Source: Paenibacillus pabuli
GTDB taxonomy: Bacteria; Bacillota; Bacilli; Paenibacillales; Paenibacillaceae
Assembly: GCF_039831995.1 (NCBI RefSeq)
Contig: NZ_JBDOIO010000004.1
Location: 682,001-746,000 of the forward strand
DNA: 64,000 bases
Direction of reading: 5' to 3'
Shown in pieces: positions 44,021 through 52,020 of this stretch; the stretch's first letter is position 1; the number at the start of each line of letters is the position of its first letter. The position numbers and the translations under genes are program-made. The notes beneath the pieces were generated by a model. That model was not told the DNA's origin and made no database searches. It saw only the letters and a list, made by a program, of their open reading frames with translations.

Positions 44021-44885
44021 TATTCACATTCATCTGTCTGACATTGACAGCTTCCATCGAACGGCGATCGATCTGTCCCAAGTCGATTACTCTGCCGCCG
44101 GCCTCAAGACGGAGTTTGACAAGAACGACGTCATACTCGGTATTGGCATGGGAGTGACCGAGCAGACGAAGGGAGCCTTTCCGGACTCCAGTTCACCGAA
44201 CCCGATGGGACTTGATCTGGAAGAAACGGTTCCGCCCTTTCTGATGGAATGTGTCGGCGTCAATCCGAACCGGCTTGGCGGTGAACACGCGCAGGAAGAA
44301 TTGGACCGCATTGAAGCAAGGCTGCAAGCTCCCGAGGTAGCGGGTATCAAGCTGTACGCGGGGTACTATCATTACTATGTCCATGACAAGATATATACTC
44401 CGATCTATGAGCTGGCAGCCAAGTACAACATGCCCGTCGTGATTCATACGGGAGATACGTACTCGATGAATGGATTGCTAAAGTATGCCCATCCGCTGAC
44501 TGTGGATGAGCTAGCATATCAACAGCGCGGGGTGAACTTCATGATCTGTCATTTGGGTGATCCCTGGGTGATGGATGCCGCCGAAGTGGTGGCGAAGAAT
44601 CCTAACGTATATGCTGATTTGTCGGGACTCGTGGTTGGGGATCGTCCCCATTTTGAACGATTCATGAATGAACCGCTGTTCATGGACCATTTCCGCCGGG
44701 CGCTGGTGTATTCCGATCACTACGAGAAAATGCTGTTCGGAACCGACTGGCCGCTTGCACCGATTGATCTGTATGCCGAATTCGTCCGCCGACTCGTGCC
44801 CGAACAGCATCATGAGAAGGTATTCTACGAGAATGCATTCCGTTTATTTCCGCGCATTGAGCAGCGAATCGCACAGCTGGGTTAA
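44007..44885 (+). CDS. TIM-barrel amidohydrolase (amidohydrolase-2 type)
   Basis: 292 residues. The N-terminal IDIHIHL metal motif at residues 3-9, GIKLYAGYYHYYVHD near 113, VVIHTGD near 148, NFMICHLGDPW near 178 and KMLFGTDWPLAP near 247 give the metal-binding pattern of the amidohydrolase-2 (ACMSD/LigW-like) family. AAAAGGAGA lies six bases before ATG 44007, inside the preceding gene, and the 14-base overlap implies translational coupling with the GNAT fusion. It could be a hydrolase, decarboxylase or lactonase acting on the same substrate. Confidence 0.88.
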   Translation: MPIIDIHIHLSDIDSFHRTAIDLSQVDYSAAGLKTEFDKNDVILGIGMGVTEQTKGAFPDSSSPNPMGLDLEETVPPFLMECVGVNPNRLGGEHAQEELDRIEARLQAPEVAGIKLYAGYYHYYVHDKIYTPIYELAAKYNMPVVIHTGDTYSMNGLLKYAHPLTVDELAYQQRGVNFMICHLGDPWVMDAAEVVAKNPNVYADLSGLVVGDRPHFERFMNEPLFMDHFRRALVYSDHYEKMLFGTDWPLAPIDLYAEFVRRLVPEQHHEKVFYENAFRLFPRIEQRIAQLG

Positions 44886-44989
44886 AGAGAAAGGTTCAAG
44901 AAATAAATATATTTATAAACTGATACAATACCCTCGATACCACGTTTGTGTTCGTTGTAGTCGTTGACCGTGATTGTCTATCATAGAAG

Positions 44990-45024
44990 AAGCTCTTGCC
45001 ACATGTGTGGCAGGAGCTTTTTTT
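44990..45024 (+). terminator. Terminator after the GNAT-fusion operon
   Basis: AAGCTC and TGCCACA (44990-45003) pair with TGTGGCA and GAGCTT, with one bulged position, then a seven-T run. Confidence 0.9.
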
Positions 45025-45116
45025 ACCACAAATAGCAATTTCGTAACGAAGGGTTATTGAGTTTTGCGGATAAGAGGCTCTTTCTAGTAAAACAACCTAC
45101 TGCCACACACAAAAGA

Positions 45117-45140
45117 GAGCCTGACGACTAGGTCAGGCTC
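45117..45140 (-). terminator. Terminator overlapping the end of the membrane-protein gene
   Basis: GAGCCTGAC (45117-45125) pairs with GTCAGGCTC (45132-45140). On the minus strand it is followed by TCTCTTTTG. The last codons of the 45128 gene form part of the stem. Confidence 0.7.
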
Positions 45141-45562
45141 TTCTTGGCAACATACTTTGTCGTTGTAACATCTGAATCCTGTCGTTTCAGGAATTTTTTG
45201 CTTGGGCGATGCAGTAAAACAACTAATAAAGCATAAAGTTGAATAAGTGCGGCGACTAGCCCCTCATTCAATACACCCATAAATAAAGCGATACTCAGAA
45301 AAGTAACAGTGGATCTGAACTTTCGTTGGGTGATGGAAACGACAGCAAGCAAACTGGGAATGACCCAAAACATTATTCTGGCGGTTAGTTCGGCAGAGAC
45401 GTCACCAAGATCGCTTCCTGTAATCGGAGGATCAAGATAGGCTTCTGGATTTTGACTGAAAATAGAAACAAATACGATAAAGGTGATAATGTAGAACACT
45501 ATTTTGAAACTTAACAAGATGCGAACACCATTCAGCAATGCGGGTAACTTTGGTTTTAACAT
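45128..45562 (-). CDS. Small membrane protein, paralogue of the upstream gene
   Basis: 144 residues with four hydrophobic segments (about 12-34, 60-82, 88-107, 108-126). It shares PxLLNxxRxLL at the start, R-(R/K)-(F/Y)-x-x-T-(V/I)-TF in the middle and LLHxPSKxxLK at the end with the gene at 45594, from which it is separated by 31 bases. ATG 45562 is chosen by alignment to that paralogue. No recognised family. Confidence 0.7.
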   Translation of the reverse strand: MLKPKLPALLNGVRILLSFKIVFYIITFIVFVSIFSQNPEAYLDPPITGSDLGDVSAELTARIMFWVIPSLLAVVSITQRKFRSTVTFLSIALFMGVLNEGLVAALIQLYALLVVLLHRPSKKFLKRQDSDVTTTKYVAKKSLT

Positions 45563-45593
45563 TCTATTCACAGACTCCATTCCGCTACTAAAT

Positions 45594-46010
45594 CTATACT
45601 TGCAAATCCCGCTTGGAATACTGCCGCACATGGGCCTCCTGCTTGAGATACAACTTGCTCGGTTTATGGAGCAGGAGCACAAGCAGCATAAACAAATGCA
45701 GAACCACTAGAAAATTCTGAAGCAATCCGGCAGTGAACAAAAAGGTAAGAATCATGAAGGTTATTGTCCATTTATATCTTCTTTTTGCAATGAATATCAT
45801 AGTCAGAATCGGAGGTCCCAGGATCAGCAGGGTACGAATTCCCGCATTCGTGAAGTACGCGACCTGATCGGATAGCGGAAATGCGGCATAATCTGCACTA
45901 TGCAGCAGGATATCGTAGATTAAAAAGCCCATGGCAATCCCGATGTAGATTGTCTGGACCCCAAGCAGCGCGCGTATGACGTTTAATAATGTGGGCATTT
46001 TTGTATTCAA
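45594..46010 (-). CDS. Small membrane protein, first of a duplicated pair
   Basis: 138 residues from TTG 46010 (GGGAGAG ten bases upstream), four hydrophobic segments. Aligns end to end with the downstream 45128 gene through TLLNVIRALLG, RRYKWTITFM and LLHKPSKLYLK, showing a tandem duplication with strong divergence. The basic C-terminus (RQYSKRDLQV) is probably cytoplasmic. Function unknown. Confidence 0.72.
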   Translation of the reverse strand: MNTKMPTLLNVIRALLGVQTIYIGIAMGFLIYDILLHSADYAAFPLSDQVAYFTNAGIRTLLILGPPILTMIFIAKRRYKWTITFMILTFLFTAGLLQNFLVVLHLFMLLVLLLHKPSKLYLKQEAHVRQYSKRDLQV

Positions 46011-46333
46011 TGTTGTTTCTCTCCCTAATGAGTATGTAGTTCTTTAATTATACGTAAGGGATGTCATATTTTGTATTAAACCAAAGTCTATAATTATTAA
46101 TGGTTTGTCGCCCCCTTTGGCCTAGAACATTTCGGAAAGGGCGGCATAGGTACTGCATGAATGTGAAAAGCAGCGCGAAAACATCTGTTAGTCCAGGGTG
46201 TATACGCGTGCCTCCGCTCAAAAACATCCTCCTCAAATGCTTATACCACTGAAGAATTAATAGCTAGATACCGATATAAAGAAAATACATAAAGGTTGGA
46301 CTACATCATGATGAAAATGGAAGGTGAAATGGT
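46011..46333. other. 323-base divergent intergenic region
   Basis: Lies between the membrane-protein pair (leftward) and the chemoreceptor (rightward). I see no gene I can support; a minus-strand frame at 46048-46236 lacks a ribosome binding site. A partial inverted repeat (CCCTTT near 46113 with AAAGGG near 46135) might be a hairpin. Promoters of both units must lie here but no consensus pair stands out. Confidence 0.5.
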
Positions 46334-48394
46334 TTGAAGTTATTCGGTAAGGTGAAGGGAAGCATGGCGAACATGTCCTTTAGGGTCAGATTGCCGCTGA
46401 TGATCAGTGTGTTGGTAAGTATCGTGCTGGTGGCGACGGCAATCCTATGTTATAGAGTGGCAGAAAGCATCACCCTGGACAAAAGCAAAGACGAAATTAA
46501 GGCGACTTCCGATCGGATCGGTGCTGGACTGTTTACCTCGCTGACCTTGGAGGAGCAGTCTACATTTTTGATTACTACACATCGTACATTTGAGGATTTG
46601 CTCGAAATCCGGAATTCGGGAGAACAGAGCGATGATGAATTTTTCTCGGAAAACAGTGAACTGATCGACAAAGCCAATGGCATATTGGCAGACAGTCTCG
46701 CAGGAATGGAAGGCAACAGCAATATTATTTTGCTGGACAAGGAAGGCGCTATTGTTGCAGCGAATGATCCGTCAGCCCTCAAGGGTGAACGTGCAGATCG
46801 TGATTATTTTAGGCAGGCCATTCAAGGGCGGAATGTCATCAGTGACGGGATTATCTCCAAAACGTTAGGTACGCTGGGAAATGCCTTTGCCATGCCGATT
46901 TACAATGATGACAATCAAGTGGAAGGTGTGCTGGTGTCTACTGCAACCACCTCGTTCTTCGTCAACCAGCTGCAGAATATCGAAATCAATGAAAAGGGTA
47001 GTGTCATTATTCTGGACCGTGTAGGTACGGTCATGTTTCATTCGTCAGATGAGACACTTGCTGGCCAGAAGATGGAGTCCGGGGAGTATCAGACATTGAT
47101 TGATCTGCCTCCAAGCGAGCAGCTGCAGCAAGGGGAACTCAGTTCGGAAGAAAAAGTGGTATTCTACTCCAAAATTCCGCGCTCCGATTGGACGGTAATC
47201 GTGGAGGATTCGTACGAGGACGTGCGAAAGCCACTCGTATCCATGGCGAACAAAATGTATATCGTGCTGTTCAGTGCCATTGCGGTGTCCATCGCAGCTG
47301 GAATTCTGATCTCGCTCATGGTAACGAGACCGATTACGAGATTGAACGGATTGTTCAGACGGCTCGCAGGCGGAGATCTGACCGTTCAGGCAGAAGGCAA
47401 ATACAGCGGAGAGTTCAAAGACCTGGCAGACAGCTTCAACACGATGGCGGGTGCCAACAGACAGTTGATCTCCAGCATGAACAGCTCCATTGGTACGTTG
47501 AACACCAGTACAACCGAGCTGGATCAATCCACACAGCAGACTTCCGCATCCATTGCGGATACAACGACGACGGCAATGGAAATCTCGCGGGCCATGGAAT
47601 CACAGGCAAGCGATACGGAATCCATCGTGGATAAATTCATGAACGTGGGAAGCAAGATTGCCAGTGTGAGCGAGAAATCGCAGGCGGTGAAACGCAAAGC
47701 GGATGAGATTACCGACGCATTTGAAAACAATCATGAGGTCGTCGATAAGCTCATTGCCGTGAACAATCAGAACGAGATTGAAGTGGGTAATATTTCCAAA
47801 ATTACTGTACAGCTCGCCGAGAGTTCCTCAGGTATTCATCAGATCACAGGTACCATTGCCGAGATTGCGAATCAGACGAAGCTGCTTGCACTTAATGCTT
47901 CCATTGAGGCGGCCAGAGCAGGCGATCAGGGACGCGGCTTCGCCGTCGTTGCCTCGGAGATCCGTAAACTGGCAGAGCAGACGACCGCCCAATCAGAGGA
48001 TATCAAGCGGATTGTCATGCAGACGATTGAACATGTCGAGCAGAATAACCGCAGTGTACAAGCCATTGAGGCTATTGCCGAACAGCATAAGAGCAGTGTT
48101 GGACAAACCAAGGAAACCTTTACTTTTGTTACGCAAAATATGCATGAGATCATGGACCAGGTACAGGCCATTGCTTCCGAGATCGAATCCATTGAGCGTG
48201 ACAAGGATGATGTTCTTGGGGCCGCACAGAACTTGTCTGCTTCCGGTGAGGAAGTATCGGCATCGGTTGAAGAAGTGACCGCAACAATGCAGGAGCAAGC
48301 GGGGATGACAGAGCATTTGGCAGAGATGGTGCAGACCATTGATGCGTTGACCAAACGGCTTGCAGAGGAAGCGTCGAAGTTTAAAACGAATTAA
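46334..48394 (+). CDS. Methyl-accepting chemotaxis protein
   Basis: 686-residue transmembrane chemoreceptor. First membrane segment at about 19-40, extracellular dCache-like sensor domain at about 41-305 ([28 protein letters not shown], typical Cache strand), second segment at about 307-330, HAMP domain to about 385, then a cytoplasmic coiled coil with methylation helices and the hairpin tip [21 protein letters not shown] near 515. TTG start eight bases after AAGGTG. It signals to CheA/CheW; the ligand is unknown but Cache domains often bind amino or organic acids. A terminator follows. Confidence 0.95.
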   Translation: MKLFGKVKGSMANMSFRVRLPLMISVLVSIVLVATAILCYRVAESITLDKSKDEIKATSDRIGAGLFTSLTLEEQSTFLITTHRTFEDLLEIRNSGEQSDDEFFSENSELIDKANGILADSLAGMEGNSNIILLDKEGAIVAANDPSALKGERADRDYFRQAIQGRNVISDGIISKTLGTLGNAFAMPIYNDDNQVEGVLVSTATTSFFVNQLQNIEINEKGSVIILDRVGTVMFHSSDETLAGQKMESGEYQTLIDLPPSEQLQQGELSSEEKVVFYSKIPRSDWTVIVEDSYEDVRKPLVSMANKMYIVLFSAIAVSIAAGILISLMVTRPITRLNGLFRRLAGGDLTVQAEGKYSGEFKDLADSFNTMAGANRQLISSMNSSIGTLNTSTTELDQSTQQTSASIADTTTTAMEISRAMESQASDTESIVDKFMNVGSKIASVSEKSQAVKRKADEITDAFENNHEVVDKLIAVNNQNEIEVGNISKITVQLAESSSGIHQITGTIAEIANQTKLLALNASIEAARAGDQGRGFAVVASEIRKLAEQTTAQSEDIKRIVMQTIEHVEQNNRSVQAIEAIAEQHKSSVGQTKETFTFVTQNMHEIMDQVQAIASEIESIERDKDDVLGAAQNLSASGEEVSASVEEVTATMQEQAGMTEHLAEMVQTIDALTKRLAEEASKFKTN

Positions 48395-48400
48395 TGAACA

Positions 48401-48458
48401 AAGACGTGTAAGGGACACCGATCTCCAAATGATCGATGATAACCCTACACGTCTTTTT
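48401..48458 (+). terminator. Terminator after the chemoreceptor gene
   Basis: AAGACGTGT and GGG (48401-48414) pair with CCC and ACACGTCTT (48443-48454) around a long loop, followed by T residues; it ends just before the opposing oxidase gene. Confidence 0.75.
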
Positions 48459-48462
48459 GAAT

Positions 48463-49620
48463 TTATAGCGATGATGAGATACTGGTCTTGGCAAAACGGG
48501 ATAGGGCAAACCGTCCAATATCCTGATCCGTATGCCCTGTCTGGACCAAATCGGACAGGATCTGGCCAATCGCGCTAGCAAATTTGAAGCCATGACCCGA
48601 AAATCCGCCTGCCAGCCAAACATGCTCATGCAGCTGATGACGGTCGATAATAAAGTCCTCGTCAGGCGTCATTTCGTATTTGCATACACTGCCACGTTTC
48701 AAATGGCCTGCCGCCAGCGGCATTCGAAGCTCAAGCAGCCTCCGCAGTTCACCCTCGTCTGTTTCTTCCGTTCCGAACGGTGTCTGTGGTTCTCCAGGCG
48801 TCCATGTTGGTCCTGTATCATGACGGCCAATCTTCACTCCGGCCCCGCCGATGCTGGGGAATCCGTAATAGATCCCTTCCCGTTCAGATATCGTGAAACC
48901 AGGGAAATGTTCTTCGCCGAACAATGTTTCCGGTGCATCGAACCATCCTACGGTTTTACGAACGGCCCGGATCGGAAGATCCACAAACGGTTTCAATGTC
49001 TGAAACCAAGCACCCGTGCTGAGTATGAGCTTACTCGCGTGATATGTATCTCCGGCAGCGGTTTTTATGGATACGGATTGAGGTCCGCATTCGACATGTT
49101 CCACAGGGGTATGCGTCAGCAGGGTGGCACCTGCTTGTTCTGCGGCTTGCCGATATGCCTGAATGCAGCGTTCACTGAACAGATAACCAGCATCCGGTTC
49201 GTACATGCCTTCATAATGGTCAGGTATTGTAATCCCTGACCAACGCTTCATCACTTCATTTGCACGCAGCATTTCATACCGGACTCCGGCGTCATCTGCA
49301 TGAGTCAACCGGTCGCGAAACGAATGGAACTCTGGATCAACCAGGTTGATAACCCCTGAACGAACAAGCAGGTTGTTGCCGGTGATATCCTCCAGCTCCT
49401 GCCATAAATTCTGGGCCAGAAGCGCCATCGCGATGTAATCAGGTCCCCCGCTGTACACATGGCGAATTAATCTGGACTCCCCATGATGGCTCCCTTCAGT
49501 ATGCGGGGGATCAAAAGCATCAATCATCAGAGTTTTTAGCCCGCTTCGTGCCAGATAATAACCTGCACTCATCCCCATGGAGCCTGCTCCAACGATAATG
49601 ACGTCATAGAAATGTGTAAT
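48463..49620 (-). CDS. solA: Monomeric sarcosine / N-methyl-L-tryptophan oxidase, ATT start
   Basis: 385-residue flavoenzyme that oxidatively demethylates N-methyl amino acids to the amino acid, formaldehyde and H2O2. FAD-binding VIIVGAGSMGMSAGYYLA begins at residue 7, SHHGESRLIRHVYS is the MSOX/MTOX substrate-side loop near 45, and CKYEMTPDEDFIID near 320 carries the cysteine that binds FAD covalently. AGGAGG (49633-49628) sits seven bases before ATT 49620; no ATG, GTG, TTG or CTG lies between that site and the GAGSMG motif, so ATT initiation is the only reading that keeps the FAD domain whole. Whether the substrate is sarcosine or N-methyltryptophan is undecided. Confidence 0.85.
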   Translation of the reverse strand: MTHFYDVIIVGAGSMGMSAGYYLARSGLKTLMIDAFDPPHTEGSHHGESRLIRHVYSGGPDYIAMALLAQNLWQELEDITGNNLLVRSGVINLVDPEFHSFRDRLTHADDAGVRYEMLRANEVMKRWSGITIPDHYEGMYEPDAGYLFSERCIQAYRQAAEQAGATLLTHTPVEHVECGPQSVSIKTAAGDTYHASKLILSTGAWFQTLKPFVDLPIRAVRKTVGWFDAPETLFGEEHFPGFTISEREGIYYGFPSIGGAGVKIGRHDTGPTWTPGEPQTPFGTEETDEGELRRLLELRMPLAAGHLKRGSVCKYEMTPDEDFIIDRHQLHEHVWLAGGFSGHGFKFASAIGQILSDLVQTGHTDQDIGRFALSRFAKTSISSSL

Positions 49621-49775
49621 AAGAGCTCCTCCTCTCGCGGATCTGTTAGGCTTGGGTAGCTTACATGATAATGTAGACTTGAAAGCGAGTTTGGTCAAGA
49701 GGCAGCTTATATAGAATGACATAGTGATAACCGAAAATTCGGAGTGTAAACACGGCTTTCCGTACCTTTCATAAC

Positions 49776-49812
49776 AAAAGCCGGTCACTCCACCCTGGAG
49801 TACCGGCTTTTG
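49776..49812. terminator. Bidirectional hairpin before the HesB-like gene's 3' end
   Basis: AAAAGCCGGT (49776-49785) pairs with ACCGGCTTTT (49802-49811), with inner ACTCCA/TGGAGT. It lies 29 bases beyond the HesB-like stop and can end transcripts on either strand. Confidence 0.8.
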
Positions 49813-49840
49813 CATATGTGATTAAGCGTCGTAAAATAGA

Positions 49841-50203
49841 TCAGCGGACGAACCAACTGAGCGGCTCGGGTGAAGAGTTGACGGTATCCCGAAGATCATG
49901 GACCTTGACATTGCTGCCATAGATCATGGAATCACTGCTCAGCCGATAGGAAGGGAAGCTGTTTTCCGATTGCAGACGCAGGTTGGACTCGAAGTAGATC
50001 TGCTGTTGTTTGTTGATGAGAAAAGGAAGCGTACCGGATTCAATCGGAATGTCATCACTATCCGGTTCGTTAACGATCAGGAGGACCGCAGTGCCATCGC
50101 ATCCGCATCCATCGGTGTCATAAAACAGCTTTAAATAGCCTGGCCGATCTCCCAGCATCGCGTTAAGTCTTGATTCTGCCAGCGGGCTGACCTGAATGAT
50201 CAT
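49841..50203 (-). CDS. Iron-sulfur cluster biosynthesis (HesB/YqkB-like) protein
   Basis: About 120 residues. It has the HesB-like beta fold with YDTDGCGCDGTAVLL near residue 28, where the two cysteines could ligate iron, and the middle strand FESNLRLQSENSFPSYRL near 75. This matches the YqkB/YneR-type subfamily, which lacks the full A-type three-cysteine set, so a carrier or storage role is uncertain. GAGGAG is 11 bases before ATG 50203; GTG 50215 is an alternative start. Confidence 0.8.
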   Translation of the reverse strand: MIIQVSPLAESRLNAMLGDRPGYLKLFYDTDGCGCDGTAVLLIVNEPDSDDIPIESGTLPFLINKQQQIYFESNLRLQSENSFPSYRLSSDSMIYGSNVKVHDLRDTVNSSPEPLSWFVR

Positions 50204-50424
50204 AACGTCGTTCACACTCCTCTAATCACCTTATGAATTCGCTTACAATCTAATATATGGGCGAGTGGTGTAAAATAGAAGAGGAATCGAGGCCAAAATA
50301 AAGGAAATTAACGAGAAATGGCTTCATGAATAAGCTTGCGAGCAATACATAAACGCTAATCCGTCTTACCGTATGATCTAACGAGAACAGGACAGTGTTT
50401 TGTCAGCGAAGGAGGTAAATTGGC

Positions 50425-50715
50425 ATGAAAATCATGAAGCTAAACGACCAGCCGGTCGAGCAGTATGATTACCTGAATTCCATCCCCGGGGGAGAGGTGG
50501 CCGAGGCACAGCTGCCCATCTATCATGGTACGGTTTCCGGGCTGCCTGAGGGTGTGGATGCACTGATTGTGGCTTCGGATCTGCAGGGCATTGTGCCTGT
50601 CCCCCGGATGGAGACGCACACGATAACCGCCGATGCAGCAGCTGAATCCGACATGGATCTATTGCTCGGTGTAGTATTGCCCGCCCATGTCCAGCTGCTA
50701 AGCTGTTTATTTTGA
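50425..50715 (+). pseudogene. Possible N-terminal remnant of a metallophosphoesterase gene
   Basis: 96-residue frame with AAGGAGGT before its ATG and coherent N-terminal coding (KLNDQPVEQYDYLNSIPGGEV, GTVSGLPEGVDALIVASDLQGIV). It resembles from memory the start of Paenibacillus metallophosphoesterases, which run on for about 200 residues with GD and GNH motifs. Here the frame ends at LLSCLF just before the LacI promoter, and no continuation exists in other frames. Either a truncated gene or a genuine short protein. Confidence 0.45.
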
Positions 50716-50736
50716 CCCGAGGTTGATGCATCAGAG

Positions 50737-50774
50737 TGAAACCCATTTCATCGCCCATCCTTATCTGGTATGAT
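50737..50774 (+). promoter_or_regulatory. LacI-gene promoter with overlapping operator
   Basis: Operator TGAAACCCATTTCA (50737-50750) overlaps a weak -35 (TTTCAT, 50746-50751); a 17-base spacer leads to TATGAT (50769-50774). The operator matches those in front of the transport operon, implying autoregulation. Confidence 0.65.
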
Positions 50775-50810
50775 AAGCAGGAAAATTATAGACAAAGGAA
50801 GGTTCCACTT

Positions 50811-51839
50811 ATGACACCGATCACCATTTATGACATCGCCAAAGAAGCGAACGTATCTGTAGCGACCGTCTCCCGGGTGCTCAACGACACGGCACCCGTG
50901 CGGGCAAGCACGAGAGAGAAGATCATGTCGATTATCGAAAAGCACCAGTTCCAGCCCAATGCGCAGGCACGCAGCCTGATCAAGAAAGAGACGGGCACGA
51001 TCGCCATCATCCTTCCCGACATTACCAATCCGTTCTTCCCAGAAGTATTCTGGGGTGCCGAGAATGAGGCACGCGGCTTGGGATACACGTTCTTTCTGTG
51101 CAATACGGCGGGCGATTACAACCGGGAATCCGAGTATCTGTCCATTTTGCGGGAAAAACGGGTGGACGGCATTATTTTCCTCGGTGGAAGAATCAACATG
51201 CAGCATTGTCCGGACGACATGGCACAGGAATTGATCGACATGGGCAAACGCATGCCGATTGTATTGGTCAATGGCAATATTCCGAAAGGAGGATTCCACC
51301 GGGTTTACACGGATGAAGCGGCAGGGGCCGTACTCGCTGCGGAACATTTGGTGGAGCATGGACATCGGGACATCGCTTTTGTAGGCGGACTGAGAGAACT
51401 GTCCACAACGATGGTCAAGGTCAAGGCCGTGCAGAAAAAACTGCGGGAGCATGGACTCGAAATACCGAAAGACCGCCAGCTGCTCGGCAGTTTCTCCATC
51501 GATGACGGCAAACGGGAGATGTCCAAGCTGCTGGAGCAGGACAATCCACCGACAGGAGTCATCTGTGTGAATGATTATACCGCCATTGGTGCGATCAAGG
51601 CAACGATTGAACATGGCCTGTCGATTCCGCAGGATATTTCCATCGTGGGATTCGACGATACGCCGCTGGCCAGTGCGGTTATTCCGGAACTGACGACCGT
51701 GTCACAGAATACGTATCAGCTTGGCAAGCTGGCGGTGGATAAGCTGCATGAGCTGATTAATCAGGGACAGGCGAAGAAGCAGACCGTGCTGCAGCCGGAG
51801 CTGATCATCCGTCAGAGCACAGGACCTGCCAAGCGATAA
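50811..51839 (+). CDS. LacI family transcriptional regulator
   Basis: 342 residues. N-terminal LacI helix-turn-helix (TIYDIAKEANVSVATVSRVLND, residues 4-25) with the hinge helix, then a periplasmic-binding-protein-like effector domain (GTIAIILPDITNPFF near 60, IVGFDDTPLAS near 275). AAAGGAAGG precedes ATG 50811. It lies directly in front of an ABC transporter/glycosidase operon and carries the same operator upstream, so it is very probably the repressor or activator of that operon, responding to a galactose-containing oligosaccharide. Confidence 0.95.
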   Translation: MTPITIYDIAKEANVSVATVSRVLNDTAPVRASTREKIMSIIEKHQFQPNAQARSLIKKETGTIAIILPDITNPFFPEVFWGAENEARGLGYTFFLCNTAGDYNRESEYLSILREKRVDGIIFLGGRINMQHCPDDMAQELIDMGKRMPIVLVNGNIPKGGFHRVYTDEAAGAVLAAEHLVEHGHRDIAFVGGLRELSTTMVKVKAVQKKLREHGLEIPKDRQLLGSFSIDDGKREMSKLLEQDNPPTGVICVNDYTAIGAIKATIEHGLSIPQDISIVGFDDTPLASAVIPELTTVSQNTYQLGKLAVDKLHELINQGQAKKQTVLQPELIIRQSTGPAKR

Positions 51840-51866
51840 AGGGGCGGACATCTAGAAAAGAAAGCG

Positions 51867-51896
51867 TTGACATTCCCTCGGAAGGTGAAATATAAT
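51867..51896 (+). promoter_or_regulatory. Strong sigma-A promoter of the transport/glycosidase operon
   Basis: Perfect TTGACA (51867-51872) and perfect TATAAT (51891-51896) with an 18-base spacer, 125 bases before the solute-binding protein. Transcription would start near 51903, just ahead of the first operator. Confidence 0.85.
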
Positions 51897-51907
51897 GAGT
51901 CCGTAAA

Positions 51908-51981
51908 TGAAACCCCTTTCATGATGTGGAACGGGTTTTAGTTTTAAGCTTTATGAAACCCATTTCATGAAATGGGTTTCA
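51908..51981. promoter_or_regulatory. Triple LacI-type operator array
   Basis: TGAAACCCCTTTCA (51908-51921), TGAAACCCATTTCA (51954-51967) and its exact inverse TGAAATGGGTTTCA (51968-51981). The last two abut to make a perfect 28-base palindrome. They lie just downstream of the promoter start point, consistent with repression by blocking or looping, and match the copy at 50737. Confidence 0.8.
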
Positions 51982-52020
51982 TCGTGGTCATCCATTCATT
52001 ATTTCGAGGGGGCGTACCGT

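Noticed and set aside
46048..46236. 62-codon minus-strand frame upstream of the chemoreceptor
   Set aside because: No ribosome binding site and no sensible hydrophobic or motif pattern.
50748..51614. Minus-strand frame of 288 codons over the LacI gene
   Set aside because: Opposite strand of an unmistakable LacI regulator; no family features.
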